IMG/VR virus record: IMGVR_UViG_3300009034_000098
Span: 1-41,405 of that record
Direction: 5' to 3' (one strand)
DNA from: a virus
DNA: 41,405 nucleotides
Shown here: positions 24,870 to 32,481 of the stretch, piece after piece
Layout: each line of letters begins with the position of its first letter
Position numbering within the stretch: the first letter of the stretch is position 1
Program-made: the position numbers and the translations under genes
The notes under the pieces: model-generated
The model's database searches: none
What the model saw: only the letters and a program-made list of their open reading frames with translations
What the model was told of the DNA's origin: nothing

Positions 24870-25111
24870 ACGTAGCACGGGTGAAACAGGCGCTCGCCGG
24901 TTTTTCACCGCCGCTGTCGCCTAATGATATTGATACAATAGCACAACGGATTGTTGAAATATCGACATTAGAATTAGCAACTAAGGATAGAATCATCAAA
25001 GGCTTAAGAACTCGGATAAGAAATCTGAAAGAGAAAACCAAGAAAACAACGAAAACTGAGAAACCGAAAAACCCAGAAAAATCCCGCGTAAAAAGGATGC
25101 TGAAACTTTAA
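24866..25111 (+). CDS. small basic helical protein
   Basis: 81 residues from TTG 24866, overlapping the protease stop as TTGA and preceded by AAGGAG. A helical N-terminal half (SPNDIDTIAQRIVEISTLEL) is followed by a strongly basic tail of Lys-Thr repeats ending SRVKRMLKL. Place between protease/scaffold and cement genes suggests a head morphogenesis role, but the family is not recognised. The gap to 25187 holds only the ribosome site of the next gene. Confidence 0.65.
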   Translation: MNVARVKQALAGFSPPLSPNDIDTIAQRIVEISTLELATKDRIIKGLRTRIRNLKEKTKKTTKTEKPKNPEKSRVKRMLKL

Positions 25112-25186
25112 ACTAACCCATAACACGGTTGGAGGTTGTAGCCTAACTAGACGGCGAAGCCTAAACGAAAATTGGAGAAAAGCAAA

Positions 25187-25603
25187 ATGGCAAGCGTAGA
25201 TAATTTTCCGGCATTAGCCTTAGGAGATTGCCTCGACGAGAAGCAGGCAAGCATACACCCATTCAAGTGCGAGTCTGGCGTGACGAAAGGCCAGATAGTC
25301 ATTTTCGACACGAACACAGTTGCTGAGCTGCCTAGCGTGTCCACCGCTGGCGCTGCCGCTGCTAACTGTCTTGGTATGGCGCTCAAAACCGGCGCTGCTG
25401 GCGAAGTCATACCGATCATGACGCGAGGGATCGGGAAGGTCACCGCCTCAGGCGGGATAACCGGCGGAGTGCACATCGTCTCTGGAGCGTCCGGGGTCGT
25501 TGTGACAGTCGGCGCAAACACGTTCGAGAAAGTCATAGGCAGGGCAATACAGACGTTCCTAACGACAGACACCGGCCTTGCGTTCATAAATTGCGAAAAT
25601 TAA
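25187..25603 (+). CDS. capsid cement/decoration protein (DUF2190-like)
   Basis: 138 residues from ATG 25187 (GGAG upstream); TTG 25172 in frame is less likely. The pattern matches DUF2190-type cement proteins: HPFKCESGVTKGQIVIFD, then ANCLGMALKTGAAGEVIPIM, then GIGKVTASGGITGGVHIV. Trimers of such proteins bind capsid three-fold sites and stabilise the shell. Found directly before the capsid protein gene, as usual. Confidence 0.8.
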   Translation: MASVDNFPALALGDCLDEKQASIHPFKCESGVTKGQIVIFDTNTVAELPSVSTAGAAAANCLGMALKTGAAGEVIPIMTRGIGKVTASGGITGGVHIVSGASGVVVTVGANTFEKVIGRAIQTFLTTDTGLAFINCEN

Positions 25604-25616
25604 TCTGGTGATCTTC

Positions 25617-26540
25617 ATGGAAGACAACAAGTTAATGGAAGCAATCGTCAACGATCCAGAGCTCGGCGAAGCGTCATGGAACGAGCTGATGGCGAAAGCA
25701 CAGAACCACCCCTTCTACGCAAAGATACTCAAAGAAGGCCTTTACAGGGACGTTGCCGGTGCCTTGGGCGCCGTGCAGGCAACTGTATGGCCGATCGCCT
25801 GGGAGAACGCAATAGGCAGGGAGCTAATCAAGGTCATGCGGACGACGAACGCGCTTGAGAGGTTCCCGAAGGAGATCAAGGCTGTCGCGTACGAGAGCGG
25901 AGAAGCCCCCCCGATGGGCACAGGCGGCAGAGTTGAATTCACCAACGTGGAAGCGAACATCGAGATATCCGCGAAGAAGGAGTGGACGCAGGGCTACATT
26001 GAAGACGCCGCATGGAACGTTCTGCAATACCAGTTAGGAGCCATCGGCAGGGCACTGGCGAAGAAGGAGTCGCAGAAGATCATTTCCATATATAATGCAA
26101 TTGCCGCTGGGAACTTGGCGACTGGGGCCGAGATCACGATCACGGATAACGCGCCGACTTGGGCGCAGGTCGTCGATCTGGTCAGCGCCGTTGCCGAGGC
26201 TGACTATGTTCCCGAGGTCGTCGCCATGAACGCGCCCGAGTTCGGGTACTTGTTCAACCACGACCAGTTCATAAGTTCTCTGTACCTTCCGCACGGACAG
26301 GCGGACATCAGGAAGGGCGTCGTATACCACAGCGGGCTTGGCGTCAAATTCGTCAGGAGCACTCTCATCTCGAAGTCCCTCTGCATCGACACCAACGCGT
26401 CCGGGGTATTCCTGCTCCGCAGGGAAGTGAACACGAAGCCGTACGAGGACCCCGCGAACGTCAAGTTCGGCGTCCAAGGGAACGAGAGATACGGGTGCGG
26501 AATGCTAAGGAACGATGCCGTAGCTAGAGGAACCAACTAG
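25617..26540 (+). CDS. major capsid protein (HK97 fold)
   Basis: 307 residues from ATG 25617, with GGTGA upstream; GTG 25608 is the alternative. The N-terminal helical part is followed by WPIAWENAIGRELIKVM, a long spine-like helix region (ALAKKESQKIISIYNAIAAG), the A-domain segment EVVAMNAPEFGYLFNHDQF, and late strands (GVFLLRREVNTKPYED, KFGVQGNERYGCGML), which is the HK97-type order. It lies behind protease and cement genes. The gene is followed by a T-tract terminator, so it ends the first capsid transcript or is strongly expressed. Confidence 0.92.
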   Translation: MEDNKLMEAIVNDPELGEASWNELMAKAQNHPFYAKILKEGLYRDVAGALGAVQATVWPIAWENAIGRELIKVMRTTNALERFPKEIKAVAYESGEAPPMGTGGRVEFTNVEANIEISAKKEWTQGYIEDAAWNVLQYQLGAIGRALAKKESQKIISIYNAIAAGNLATGAEITITDNAPTWAQVVDLVSAVAEADYVPEVVAMNAPEFGYLFNHDQFISSLYLPHGQADIRKGVVYHSGLGVKFVRSTLISKSLCIDTNASGVFLLRREVNTKPYEDPANVKFGVQGNERYGCGMLRNDAVARGTN

Positions 26541-26565
26541 GACTGAAACAAGAACATGCACAAAT

Positions 26566-26580
26566 CCCCCCCATTTTTTT
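26566..26580 (+). terminator. T-tract terminator after the capsid gene
   Basis: CCCCCCC-CA followed by seven T residues, 25 bases after the capsid stop. The same C-run plus T-tract form occurs at 34214 and, shorter, at 36915. Confidence 0.75.
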
Positions 26581-26602
26581 ATTCAAAATCAAGGTGATTT
26601 AA

Positions 26603-26893
26603 ATGTATCCGAAAGTCGGCCACGCCTGCGGAACCTGCCCGGTCTGCGGAAAAGAGCATTGCAGACCGAGGCCGCAAGAGTACGTGTACTGCGACTGCTG
26701 GAAGTTCTGCCCGGACGACCACGGCACCGGCCCGTACACCACGCCGATGAAGGACTTCACTCCGGACGCATCCATGGGCGCAGCGTACGATACTGAGAAG
26801 GGCATCCTTGTCGTCAAGTATTGCGACCATGCGGACCATAGCGAAGGTTATTATTACAGTAAGCAATTGCCTGTGGAGGTAGAGCTCGAATGA
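26603..26893 (+). CDS. Cys-rich zinc-binding protein
   Basis: 96 residues from ATG 26603 (AAGGTGATTTAA upstream). CGTCPVCGKEHC and CDCWKFCPDD make two likely zinc sites, and a C-terminal strand pair (GILVVKYCDHAD, YYYSKQLPVEVE) follows. It lies between capsid protein and portal genes, behind a terminator, so it may be an inserted accessory gene or a head protein. Family not recognised. Confidence 0.75.
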   Translation: MYPKVGHACGTCPVCGKEHCRPRPQEYVYCDCWKFCPDDHGTGPYTTPMKDFTPDASMGAAYDTEKGILVVKYCDHADHSEGYYYSKQLPVEVELE

Positions 26894-27159
26894 ACAACCG
26901 GCGAAAGGGAACGACAATGCTCTCCAGACAGATGAAGCTCATCAAGGTATTGCTTAAAATATTGGGAAGGAAACCGCCAACTGAAAAGCTGTGGCGGTGG
27001 ACACCCCTGCAAACGAAATTCATGATAGAGACGGAGGCTTCGCCGGCAGAATTCTACCAGACCGTCAGGTACTGCATGAAGCGCGGCTGGATAGAAAAGC
27101 CGAAGCGCGGAACGTATATCCGAACAAAGAAGGGAGAGGCGCTCCTTGAAGCGCTTTAA
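26890..27159 (+). CDS. winged-helix DNA-binding protein
   Basis: 89 residues, ATG 26890 overlapping the previous stop as ATGA. After a basic N-terminus, TPLQTKFMIETEASPAEFYQ and TVRYCMKRGWIEKPKRG are the helices and wing of a winged helix-turn-helix, ending KKGEALLEAL. It could repress one of the TATA promoters. A regulator between capsid and portal genes is unusual. Confidence 0.75.
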   Translation: MNNRRKGTTMLSRQMKLIKVLLKILGRKPPTEKLWRWTPLQTKFMIETEASPAEFYQTVRYCMKRGWIEKPKRGTYIRTKKGEALLEAL

Positions 27160-27184
27160 ACACAATGTGAGGAAGAAGTAAAAC

Positions 27185-28579
27185 ATGTCAGTAGTCAGAA
27201 AATATCTGAAAAGAATAAAACCCGCAATGCACGAGTCGATAATAAAAAGAGACAGACCCAAGGTCACAGATTTTGAGGTCCCCGAAGTCGACAAAAGCAT
27301 GGGAGAAAGACCGATAATAGATTTCAACACAATGACGAGCGTCTACCGAGCCGACATTGTCGCTGGAGCTTCCGTCGATTTCCTCTGGCAGCAAACTGCC
27401 GGCGCAGGGTTCCATACAACAATGAACAAAAAGGAAGAAGAGAATCGCGTCAAAGTCGAACTCGTAGACAATAGCACTATTGAAGTCAACGCAAAAGAAC
27501 TCATCGACATATACAACAGAGGAATAAATGCTTTTGGAAAATTACAGTATAGCGCTAGGGATCTTTGGGCCACGGGGAACGCGTTCATTTACATCCCGCA
27601 AGGCGATATCTTTTTCCCGAGATATCTGCCTCTTGAATCTATCGAAATGATCTTGCGCGGTGAGAAACGCGATTGGATTCCAACAGGAAATTATAAAGTC
27701 GGTTACAAACTGCTTTCAAAGTATGGCGGGAAACTAATACAACCAAGTCATATGAAACACCTCATGTGGAACGTCATAAATGATGAGGCTTTCGGCACCG
27801 GCATAATCCAGCGGCTTTGCCTGAAGCTGCCGTTGGGCTCTGGCGACTCAAGGATAGAACCGTACAAGATCGCCGGAAGACTTCAACAAGCAATGATAGA
27901 CCAATTCGAGTTGTTCAGCGGGCCAAACGAGCTGTGGAATTTCCCCGGAATAGACAGCAAGACGCTGAAGAAATTTGATGCGAAAGTTAAAGCCCTACCA
28001 AGAAAGGGCAAAAGACTAACATCAAACGTTAAGGACGCAAGAGCAACGCCAGTAGTTGCCGAGAGATCGAGGGGTTTCGACAAATACGTCGACTACCTAG
28101 ACACTATATACGTTATCGGAACGCAGACACCAGCCGCAAGATTCTTCTCAGCCGCAGGATTCAGCGAAGCATCGATACGGGAAATACGCAGGATACTCCA
28201 GCCGCAAATAGTCGGCATGCAGAAGTTTTTGAAATATTCCATGGAAGAGCTCTTCTGGAAGCCAGTCCTTGAAGGATACGGATTTGACATAAACAAGGCG
28301 CAAGTTCGTCTCATATGGGAAACAGCGAAAGTGTTCGAACCGGAAATGATGCTGAGAATGCTACCGTTCCTAGTCAGAATGGCGGAGAACCGCTCGATCA
28401 AAGTTGAGGAATTCCGGAGAATACTCAGAGACATGCTCGGGTTGCCGCTAGACAAAGACGACAACGTTAAAATGGTAACAGCCGAACAGAAGAAGACGCC
28501 GTCGCCAAAAGCGCCCTCGCCAAGATCCGGAGAAGTTGAATTAACACAAGAGCAAAGGGGGCCGCAAGTAAACCCATGA
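27185..28579 (+). CDS. portal protein
   Basis: 464 residues, ATG 27185. Pattern of phage portals: the N-terminal ASVDFLWQQTAGAGFHTTM, a stem region with DLWATGNAFIYIP, a helical region with TPAARFFSAAGFSEASIREI, and the late KVFEPEMMLRMLPFLVRMA. Twelve copies form the DNA gate of one capsid vertex and bind the terminase encoded at 4877. Portal downstream of the capsid gene, and separated from terminase on the other strand, is unusual for tailed viruses. It tends to ATA and AGA codons like other right-arm structural genes. Confidence 0.9.
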   Translation: MSVVRKYLKRIKPAMHESIIKRDRPKVTDFEVPEVDKSMGERPIIDFNTMTSVYRADIVAGASVDFLWQQTAGAGFHTTMNKKEEENRVKVELVDNSTIEVNAKELIDIYNRGINAFGKLQYSARDLWATGNAFIYIPQGDIFFPRYLPLESIEMILRGEKRDWIPTGNYKVGYKLLSKYGGKLIQPSHMKHLMWNVINDEAFGTGIIQRLCLKLPLGSGDSRIEPYKIAGRLQQAMIDQFELFSGPNELWNFPGIDSKTLKKFDAKVKALPRKGKRLTSNVKDARATPVVAERSRGFDKYVDYLDTIYVIGTQTPAARFFSAAGFSEASIREIRRILQPQIVGMQKFLKYSMEELFWKPVLEGYGFDINKAQVRLIWETAKVFEPEMMLRMLPFLVRMAENRSIKVEEFRRILRDMLGLPLDKDDNVKMVTAEQKKTPSPKAPSPRSGEVELTQEQRGPQVNP

Positions 28580-28725
28580 CCCAGAAAGCCGCGATTGCTA
28601 TGAGGTTTCCTTTCTTGGCGGGGGCGGGTTCGCAGGTGTCCGTCCGCGCCTCTTCTCCCTCTTTGCGTCCGGCCTGGTCAGTCGCAGTCGCTCGAGTCAC
28701 AGGAGGAACCGGCGATGGGAGGTGA
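28576..28725 (+). CDS. possible small protein between portal and membrane protein
   Basis: 49 codons starting at ATG 28576, which overlaps the portal stop as ATGA, and ending TGA 28723. The product is rich in Ala, Ser and Val with no recognisable motif. The only support is the ATGA coupling and the need to fill 150 bases. The opposite strand holds a longer frame with a hydrophobic segment, so the region is ambiguous. Confidence 0.3.
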   Translation: MTQKAAIAMRFPFLAGAGSQVSVRASSPSLRPAWSVAVARVTGGTGDGR

Positions 28726-28731
28726 GAAAAG

Positions 28732-29136
28732 CTGACGCGTAAGTCAATGCTGCCCGCAATGGCGCTTATCGTCATGACGCTATTGGCATTCACAATTCCG
28801 GCGGTTTTCGCTCAGGGAATCGGGGAATCGCCAATCGATGAAGTGCTCGGTAACGTCGCCCCAGCAGTCTCCTCGGCATTCGTCATCGCCTTCCTGACAT
28901 CAATGCTCGGCTACCTACGGAATACGCCGCCAGAAGATTTCGATCTCGTCAAGTTCCTATCCACTTTAGTGCTAAGCATCTTAATTGGAGCCCTGACAAT
29001 AGCTACCGGGTGGGACTACAACACAATAGTTGCATGGTGCGCGAATGCAGGTCTGACTATATGGATATATTGGTCCGTCAAGGCTATCGCTGTGAAGCTG
29101 AAGTGGGCGGCGCGAGAAGAGGAAAAGCCGGGATAG
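28732..29136 (+). CDS. membrane protein with signal-like N-terminus (possible holin), CTG start
   Basis: 134 residues if started at CTG 28732, nine bases behind GGAGG; ATG 28747 gives 129. The CTG start supplies a basic n-region (TRKS) before a hydrophobic core ending VFAQ, a good signal peptide. Three more hydrophobic segments follow at about residues 45-64, 76-95 and 99-120, with a charged C-terminus. Size and layout would fit a holin or a small membrane channel, but no family is recognised. Follows the portal gene. Confidence 0.7.
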   Translation: MTRKSMLPAMALIVMTLLAFTIPAVFAQGIGESPIDEVLGNVAPAVSSAFVIAFLTSMLGYLRNTPPEDFDLVKFLSTLVLSILIGALTIATGWDYNTIVAWCANAGLTIWIYWSVKAIAVKLKWAAREEEKPG

Positions 29137-29162
29137 CGCGATGAGTATTCGACTCCGCGCAA

Positions 29163-29177
29163 CCCCCAATATTTTTC
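29163..29177 (+). terminator. T-tract terminator before repeat R2
   Basis: CCCCC-AATA followed by five T residues, 26 bases after the membrane protein stop and directly before repeat R2. Confidence 0.6.
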
Positions 29178-29180
29178 TAG

Positions 29181-29193
29181 GTCAACCTACTGG
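29181..29193 (+). repeat. dispersed repeat copy R2 (GTCAACCTACTGG)
   Basis: Intergenic copy close upstream of the recombinase unit. Shares AGGTCAACCTACTGGATTTT (29179-29198) with R1. It could also be read as GQPTGF in a 21-codon frame from ATG 29141, but that frame has no other support. Confidence 0.85.
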
Positions 29194-29217
29194 ATTTTTG
29201 TCGTAGGAAGCGATCTA

Positions 29218-29370
29218 ATGGAAAGACAAACATTACAGCGCATTAAATACAATAAGATGTGGGTAAGTCCCCATTGCGGGAAGTGCGGCTTCCGCCACAG
29301 GTCTAGGTATAAAATCATTGCGTGGCTAAAATGGAAATTGTGTCAAGGTGAATATGCGTTATGGTATTAA
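29218..29370 (+). CDS. small basic zinc-knuckle protein
   Basis: 50 residues from ATG 29218, with AGGAAG upstream. HCGKCGFRH gives a compact Cys/His site, and the product is very basic and Trp-rich at the end. It has no obvious partner and is the first gene after repeat R2. Base 29371-29524 after it holds only the recombinase promoter and ribosome site. Confidence 0.5.
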   Translation: MERQTLQRIKYNKMWVSPHCGKCGFRHRSRYKIIAWLKWKLCQGEYALWY

Positions 29371-29471
29371 TCGGCGCAATATTCAGTACCATTATTATTA
29401 TCGCAAAATTGAGCCATAATTTTCACCGTATTTTTCCCGATAATAAACCTGAGTGTCCAGCCAGCAATAAT

Positions 29472-29486
29472 GAAAACGTTTATATA
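29472..29486 (+). promoter_or_regulatory. archaeal promoter for the recombinase unit
   Basis: GAAAACG followed by TTTATATA (29479-29486). Transcription near 29508 would place GGAGG (29509-29513) almost at the 5' end. Confidence 0.8.
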
Positions 29487-29524
29487 GCTTCGCAATCCTT
29501 TATAATCTGGAGGAAAACTGTAGT

Positions 29525-30733
29525 TTGGAAATTTTGAAGAGCCAAGAAGTCGAGGACTGGATAATCGAGGTCATGACCGACAACACAGGGTCCGAGAGCA
29601 CAAAGGAAATGTACCTCAGGTATTTCAACGAATTCAATGAATGGCTCAAAAGCAAATACGGATACAATGCGATCGAACTGATCGCCAAGACGATAAAGGA
29701 ATTCCAATTCGGGAAGAAGATATTCGCAGAGACAATTGTCGGCCGGTACTTCCAATATCTAATAAGCGATGAACGCGGCTTAGAGCGAAACACCGCGAAA
29801 ACGCACTATGGCGTTCTGCGGTCGTTCTTCAGATCCAACAGCATACCATTCACGAGAAAAACGCCAAACGCGTCAGCGACGACCAGATACGTCATACCTG
29901 AACCGGAAGAGCTCATGAAAGCCTACAGATACGCTGACTTTGACGAAAAACTCCGGATGGGAATACTGAACGACACTGGCGCACGACCCGGCGATGTCGT
30001 TGAACTCGTGTTCGTAGATATAAAAAGAGACTATAGAAAACGAGCACGGCGCGCGTACATCAGGAAACTATCAAACAAGGAAGACCTGGAATTCGCGGTA
30101 TGTCTATCACTAGCAACGACTGAATTGCTCTGGAAGTCGTTAGATAGCCGCATTGAATCCGGCGAAACATTAACCGAAAATTCACCGCTGCTCACAAGGA
30201 AAAATGAGCCTGGACAGCCGATAGGCGAGAATCAATTGTACCGCAACATTGTTGCAATCGGCCAACGCGTCGGCATCGCCATAACGCCGAAGACCTTCAG
30301 GAAGAAGTTCAGAACCGACGGAACACCAATCATAAAGCGCGACCATATCATGAAAATGGCCGCATGGAAAATCCCCGGAGCCGGAAAGCACTATGTCCTG
30401 CCGTCAGAGAAAAAGACGCGGGAACTGTACAGGAGAATCGAGCCGGTAATAACACTGGAGCCACTCAATATCGAAACAAGCAAAATCGCGCAAAGGCAGA
30501 CGATCGCAGAAATGATAAAGGCGCTGGGACAAGATCCAGATGAGTGGCTGCGGAAAGCGAATATCAGTGGGTCTATTGAGACGGAGACAAGTTTCCTGAC
30601 GAAAACGTTTGTCGGGTTCCTGCAAGAATCGCAGATAACGGATCCCGCAATGCGGGTAGCAAAAGTATTCGAAGAAGCTCTCGCACACGTAAAAGGTGGG
30701 AAGCCCAATGCACCAAAGAACGTCATTACCTAA
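29525..30733 (+). CDS. int: tyrosine recombinase / integrase
   Basis: 402 residues from TTG 29525. The N-terminal 120 residues are a SAM-like core-binding domain. Catalytic residues in order: Arg in DTGARPGD (R154), Lys in IRKLSNKED (K181 or K185), KTFRKKF where Lys replaces the usual His and Arg is R259, Trp in AAWKIPG (W281) and Tyr in KHYVLPS (Y290), nine residues on as expected. It should integrate or excise the circle at an att site, or resolve repeats in the genome. The 100-residue C-terminal extension is unusual. Repeat R2, 340 bases upstream, is a candidate att core. Confidence 0.92.
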   Translation: MEILKSQEVEDWIIEVMTDNTGSESTKEMYLRYFNEFNEWLKSKYGYNAIELIAKTIKEFQFGKKIFAETIVGRYFQYLISDERGLERNTAKTHYGVLRSFFRSNSIPFTRKTPNASATTRYVIPEPEELMKAYRYADFDEKLRMGILNDTGARPGDVVELVFVDIKRDYRKRARRAYIRKLSNKEDLEFAVCLSLATTELLWKSLDSRIESGETLTENSPLLTRKNEPGQPIGENQLYRNIVAIGQRVGIAITPKTFRKKFRTDGTPIIKRDHIMKMAAWKIPGAGKHYVLPSEKKTRELYRRIEPVITLEPLNIETSKIAQRQTIAEMIKALGQDPDEWLRKANISGSIETETSFLTKTFVGFLQESQITDPAMRVAKVFEEALAHVKGGKPNAPKNVIT

Positions 30734-30950
30734 TCTGACGATGAGCGGGCTGCCCGAGCCGCTGTGCCCGTGGTTCGTCAAATGCCCGAAGAGGATATCA
30801 GTGCAGCACTATAAGGAGTATTGCGCCAAGAAAGTCGAGCGGGACTGCCTATTCGGCTATACGCAATGCAAGCAGTTCCCGAAGAACAAGCGGAAGAAGC
30901 CGCAAGAGTGGGCAGAGCTCGCGAGGAAGGGGGGTGTCGAAGACGGCTAA
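30708..30950 (+). CDS. small Cys-rich protein
   Basis: 80 residues from ATG 30708 (GGTGG upstream), overlapping the recombinase end by 26 bases. LCPWFVKCPKR, HYKEYC, DCLF and TQCKQF spread five cysteines over 35 residues, a likely metal site. The C-terminus is basic. Possibly a partner of the recombinase by overlap; function not known. Confidence 0.7.
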   Translation: MHQRTSLPNLTMSGLPEPLCPWFVKCPKRISVQHYKEYCAKKVERDCLFGYTQCKQFPKNKRKKPQEWAELARKGGVEDG

Positions 30951-31236
30951 GGAAGAGACACTGAAACTCGGGAAATACGATAAACCGATTAATCTGACAA
31001 AACTTAAAGAAGTGCTAAAAAAGGCACGGTTCATAACAATGGCCATAATAACAGAAGAAAACGGCAGTGTTGATCCTAGCATCATTCTATATTCACACGG
31101 CAAATGGACTGACAGAGACGGCATAGAAATTATTGAGGCACTTGGCGAAAAATTCGGATTGGTTATACCAGTCATTGCGATAAATGCCATGAAGCCCGAC
31201 CTGCTGAAGAAGCCGAACGTGAGGTACATAGCTTGA
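30934..31236 (+). CDS. protein of unknown function
   Basis: 100 residues from GTG 30934, inside a GGGGGGTG run that also supplies the ribosome site, overlapping the previous gene by 17 bases. It is alpha/beta: LKKARFITMAIITEENG, then PSIILYSHGKW, then IEIIEALGEKFGLVIPVIAINA. This could be a small Rossmann-like or thioredoxin-size fold. No motif recognised. Confidence 0.65.
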   Translation: MSKTAKEETLKLGKYDKPINLTKLKEVLKKARFITMAIITEENGSVDPSIILYSHGKWTDRDGIEIIEALGEKFGLVIPVIAINAMKPDLLKKPNVRYIA

Positions 31237-31436
31237 CTGAAATATACTACGTCCCGCAAGTCGGCGAAGACGAATCCATCCTAGAACGCATCAAAGGAAT
31301 GCTTGAAGACGATGGCTGCGCTGATTTCGGAATCCGCAAAGGCGGGAAGAAATGCCGCAAATGCGACCAAGACCTGCGCCGCGCCTGCAACCAAACCTAT
31401 GCGCACAAGCTACTCAGGAAGCGTGGCAGCGTATGA
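31233..31436 (+). CDS. small zinc-binding protein
   Basis: 67 residues from TTG 31233 (TTGA overlap). An acidic N-terminal helix region is followed by KKCRKCDQDLRRACNQ, a Cys cluster with basic surroundings. One of a series of such proteins in this arm. Function not known. Confidence 0.65.
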   Translation: MTEIYYVPQVGEDESILERIKGMLEDDGCADFGIRKGGKKCRKCDQDLRRACNQTYAHKLLRKRGSV

Positions 31437-31585
31437 CAGACATCGATCCGAAAATCATAAAGGAGCTGATCGCGAGCGGCGTAATAGCCGAGTACGACGT
31501 TAGCCCAGAGGCACGCGAGAAGCATGACAAGGAAATGCGAGAATGGAGAAGAAAGAATCATGACAAGGCCAAACTTATTCGATGA
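31433..31585 (+). CDS. small charged helical protein
   Basis: 50 residues from ATG 31433 (ATGA overlap). DPKIIKELIASGVIAEYDV resembles a short helix-turn motif and the rest is charged helix. It overlaps the next gene by 26 bases. Function not known. Confidence 0.6.
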   Translation: MTDIDPKIIKELIASGVIAEYDVSPEAREKHDKEMREWRRKNHDKAKLIR

Positions 31586-31748
31586 CAATTACTATTGCGG
31601 CGAGTGCGGAAAGGCCGTACCGAAGGACAAGGCAAAGCGCGACAAGAACGGCGCGCCGATATGCCCAAAAGGCCACAAGGGCCAAGGCGCACGGCTGCGG
31701 ACAAGACCGAGAAACGCGCGCTTCCGAAAGAAATACATAGGAACGTGA
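31560..31748 (+). CDS. small zinc-ribbon protein
   Basis: 62 residues from ATG 31560, behind GGAGAAG. YYCGECGKAV and APICPKGHKG make a four-ligand zinc ribbon (three Cys and one Cys/His), followed by a very basic tail (RTRPRNARFRKK) fit to bind nucleic acid. Function not known beyond this. Confidence 0.65.
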   Translation: MTRPNLFDDNYYCGECGKAVPKDKAKRDKNGAPICPKGHKGQGARLRTRPRNARFRKKYIGT

Positions 31749-31752
31749 AGAG

Positions 31753-31821
31753 ATGAAAGAAGAGGACTTTGACCTAGAAGATGACGATGACGAGCTGTTC
31801 GAGGAGGACGGCGAGGAGTGA
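31753..31821 (+). CDS. tiny acidic peptide
   Basis: 22 residues, ATG 31753 to TGA 31819. Seventeen are Asp or Glu, and there are no basic residues except one Lys. Its stop overlaps the next start as GTGA and its last codons form the ribosome site (GAGGAGG) of that gene. It may be a translated coupling leader, or a DNA-mimic peptide; the sequence cannot separate these. Confidence 0.45.
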   Translation: MKEEDFDLEDDDDELFEEDGEE

Positions 31822-32096
31822 AGCGCCACAGAGGTAACTACGAGCGGGCGCCGAGGAGGGACGCCTGGGAGCTCGCGCACGTCACGCGAGTCGCATGCAT
31901 TGGATCCATGCCGTTGGAGCTCTTCATGCAGAAAAAAATTGTCGTCATGGACGCAAGCACCGGCAAAGTTAGCAAAGTCGAGCCCGACGAGTTCCTGCGG
32001 CATTTGGAGAAGTACGGCATGCCCATCGGCATCGCGATGGAGGACAGCAAGCTGACGCTGCTGAGGAAGCACACGAAGAGGAAAGCGAAACCATGA
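31818..32096 (+). CDS. small basic protein of unknown function
   Basis: 92 residues from GTG 31818. The N-terminus (RHRGNYERAPRRDAW) and C-terminus (KHTKRKAKP) are basic; a hydrophobic middle carries MQKKIVVMDASTGKVSKV and a helix FLRHLEKYGM. Possibly nucleic-acid binding. Function not known. Confidence 0.65.
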   Translation: MKRHRGNYERAPRRDAWELAHVTRVACIGSMPLELFMQKKIVVMDASTGKVSKVEPDEFLRHLEKYGMPIGIAMEDSKLTLLRKHTKRKAKP

Positions 32097-32257
32097 CATT
32101 CCCGTGCCCATATTGCCCGAAAGAATACAAACACAAGTCAAGCCGCAACCGTCATATCTTGAAAGAACATAAAGATTTGTTACCAAAAGACAAAGAAACA
32201 GAAATAGAGAAACACGAAGAAAAACCATCAAAACCTGATTGGAGATTCTATAGATGA
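32093..32257 (+). CDS. C2H2 zinc-finger protein
   Basis: 54 residues from ATG 32093 (ATGA overlap). CPYCPKEYKHKSSRNRHILK followed by EH gives the classical order Cys-X2-Cys, helix, His-X4-His. A charged linker and a basic aromatic end follow. Single C2H2 fingers are well known in archaeal viruses and usually bind DNA. Too short for most gene callers but clearly structured. Confidence 0.75.
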   Translation: MTFPCPYCPKEYKHKSSRNRHILKEHKDLLPKDKETEIEKHEEKPSKPDWRFYR

Positions 32258-32481
32258 CGATATGCGAGTTCTGCGGCAAGGAGAACGCGGACTGCTACTG
32301 CCAGCAGTGCTTCATGGAGATAGACGCGGCGCTTGCCGACCTGGCCTCGCTCAAGTACAAGATAGAGTGGGGAGTCCGCACGGGGACCGACAGGGAGCTC
32401 GCCGAGTCGATAAGGCGCGCCGCCAATAGGCTGCAAGACGCGATAACGGAACTCATAGGGGAACCGAAAGATGAAATATAA
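32254..32481 (+). CDS. small zinc-binding protein
   Basis: 75 residues from ATG 32254 (ATGA overlap). CEFCGKENADCYCQQC gives a four- or five-Cys zinc site, followed by a long helix (DRELAESIRRAANRLQDAI) fit for dimerisation. Function not known. Confidence 0.7.
   Translation: MTICEFCGKENADCYCQQCFMEIDAALADLASLKYKIEWGVRTGTDRELAESIRRAANRLQDAITELIGEPKDEI

Noticed and set aside
28467-28793. 108-codon minus-strand frame with a plausible membrane segment
   Set aside because: It lies antisense across the portal end and the next gene's signal region, in an arm with no other leftward gene and without a promoter. Kept only as a reason to doubt the 49-codon plus-strand frame.
29141-29206. 21-codon frame that reads repeat R2 as GQPTGF, like R1 in the protease
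   Set aside because: The other copies are not in open frames and this one spans a terminator, so conservation is at DNA level, not peptide level.
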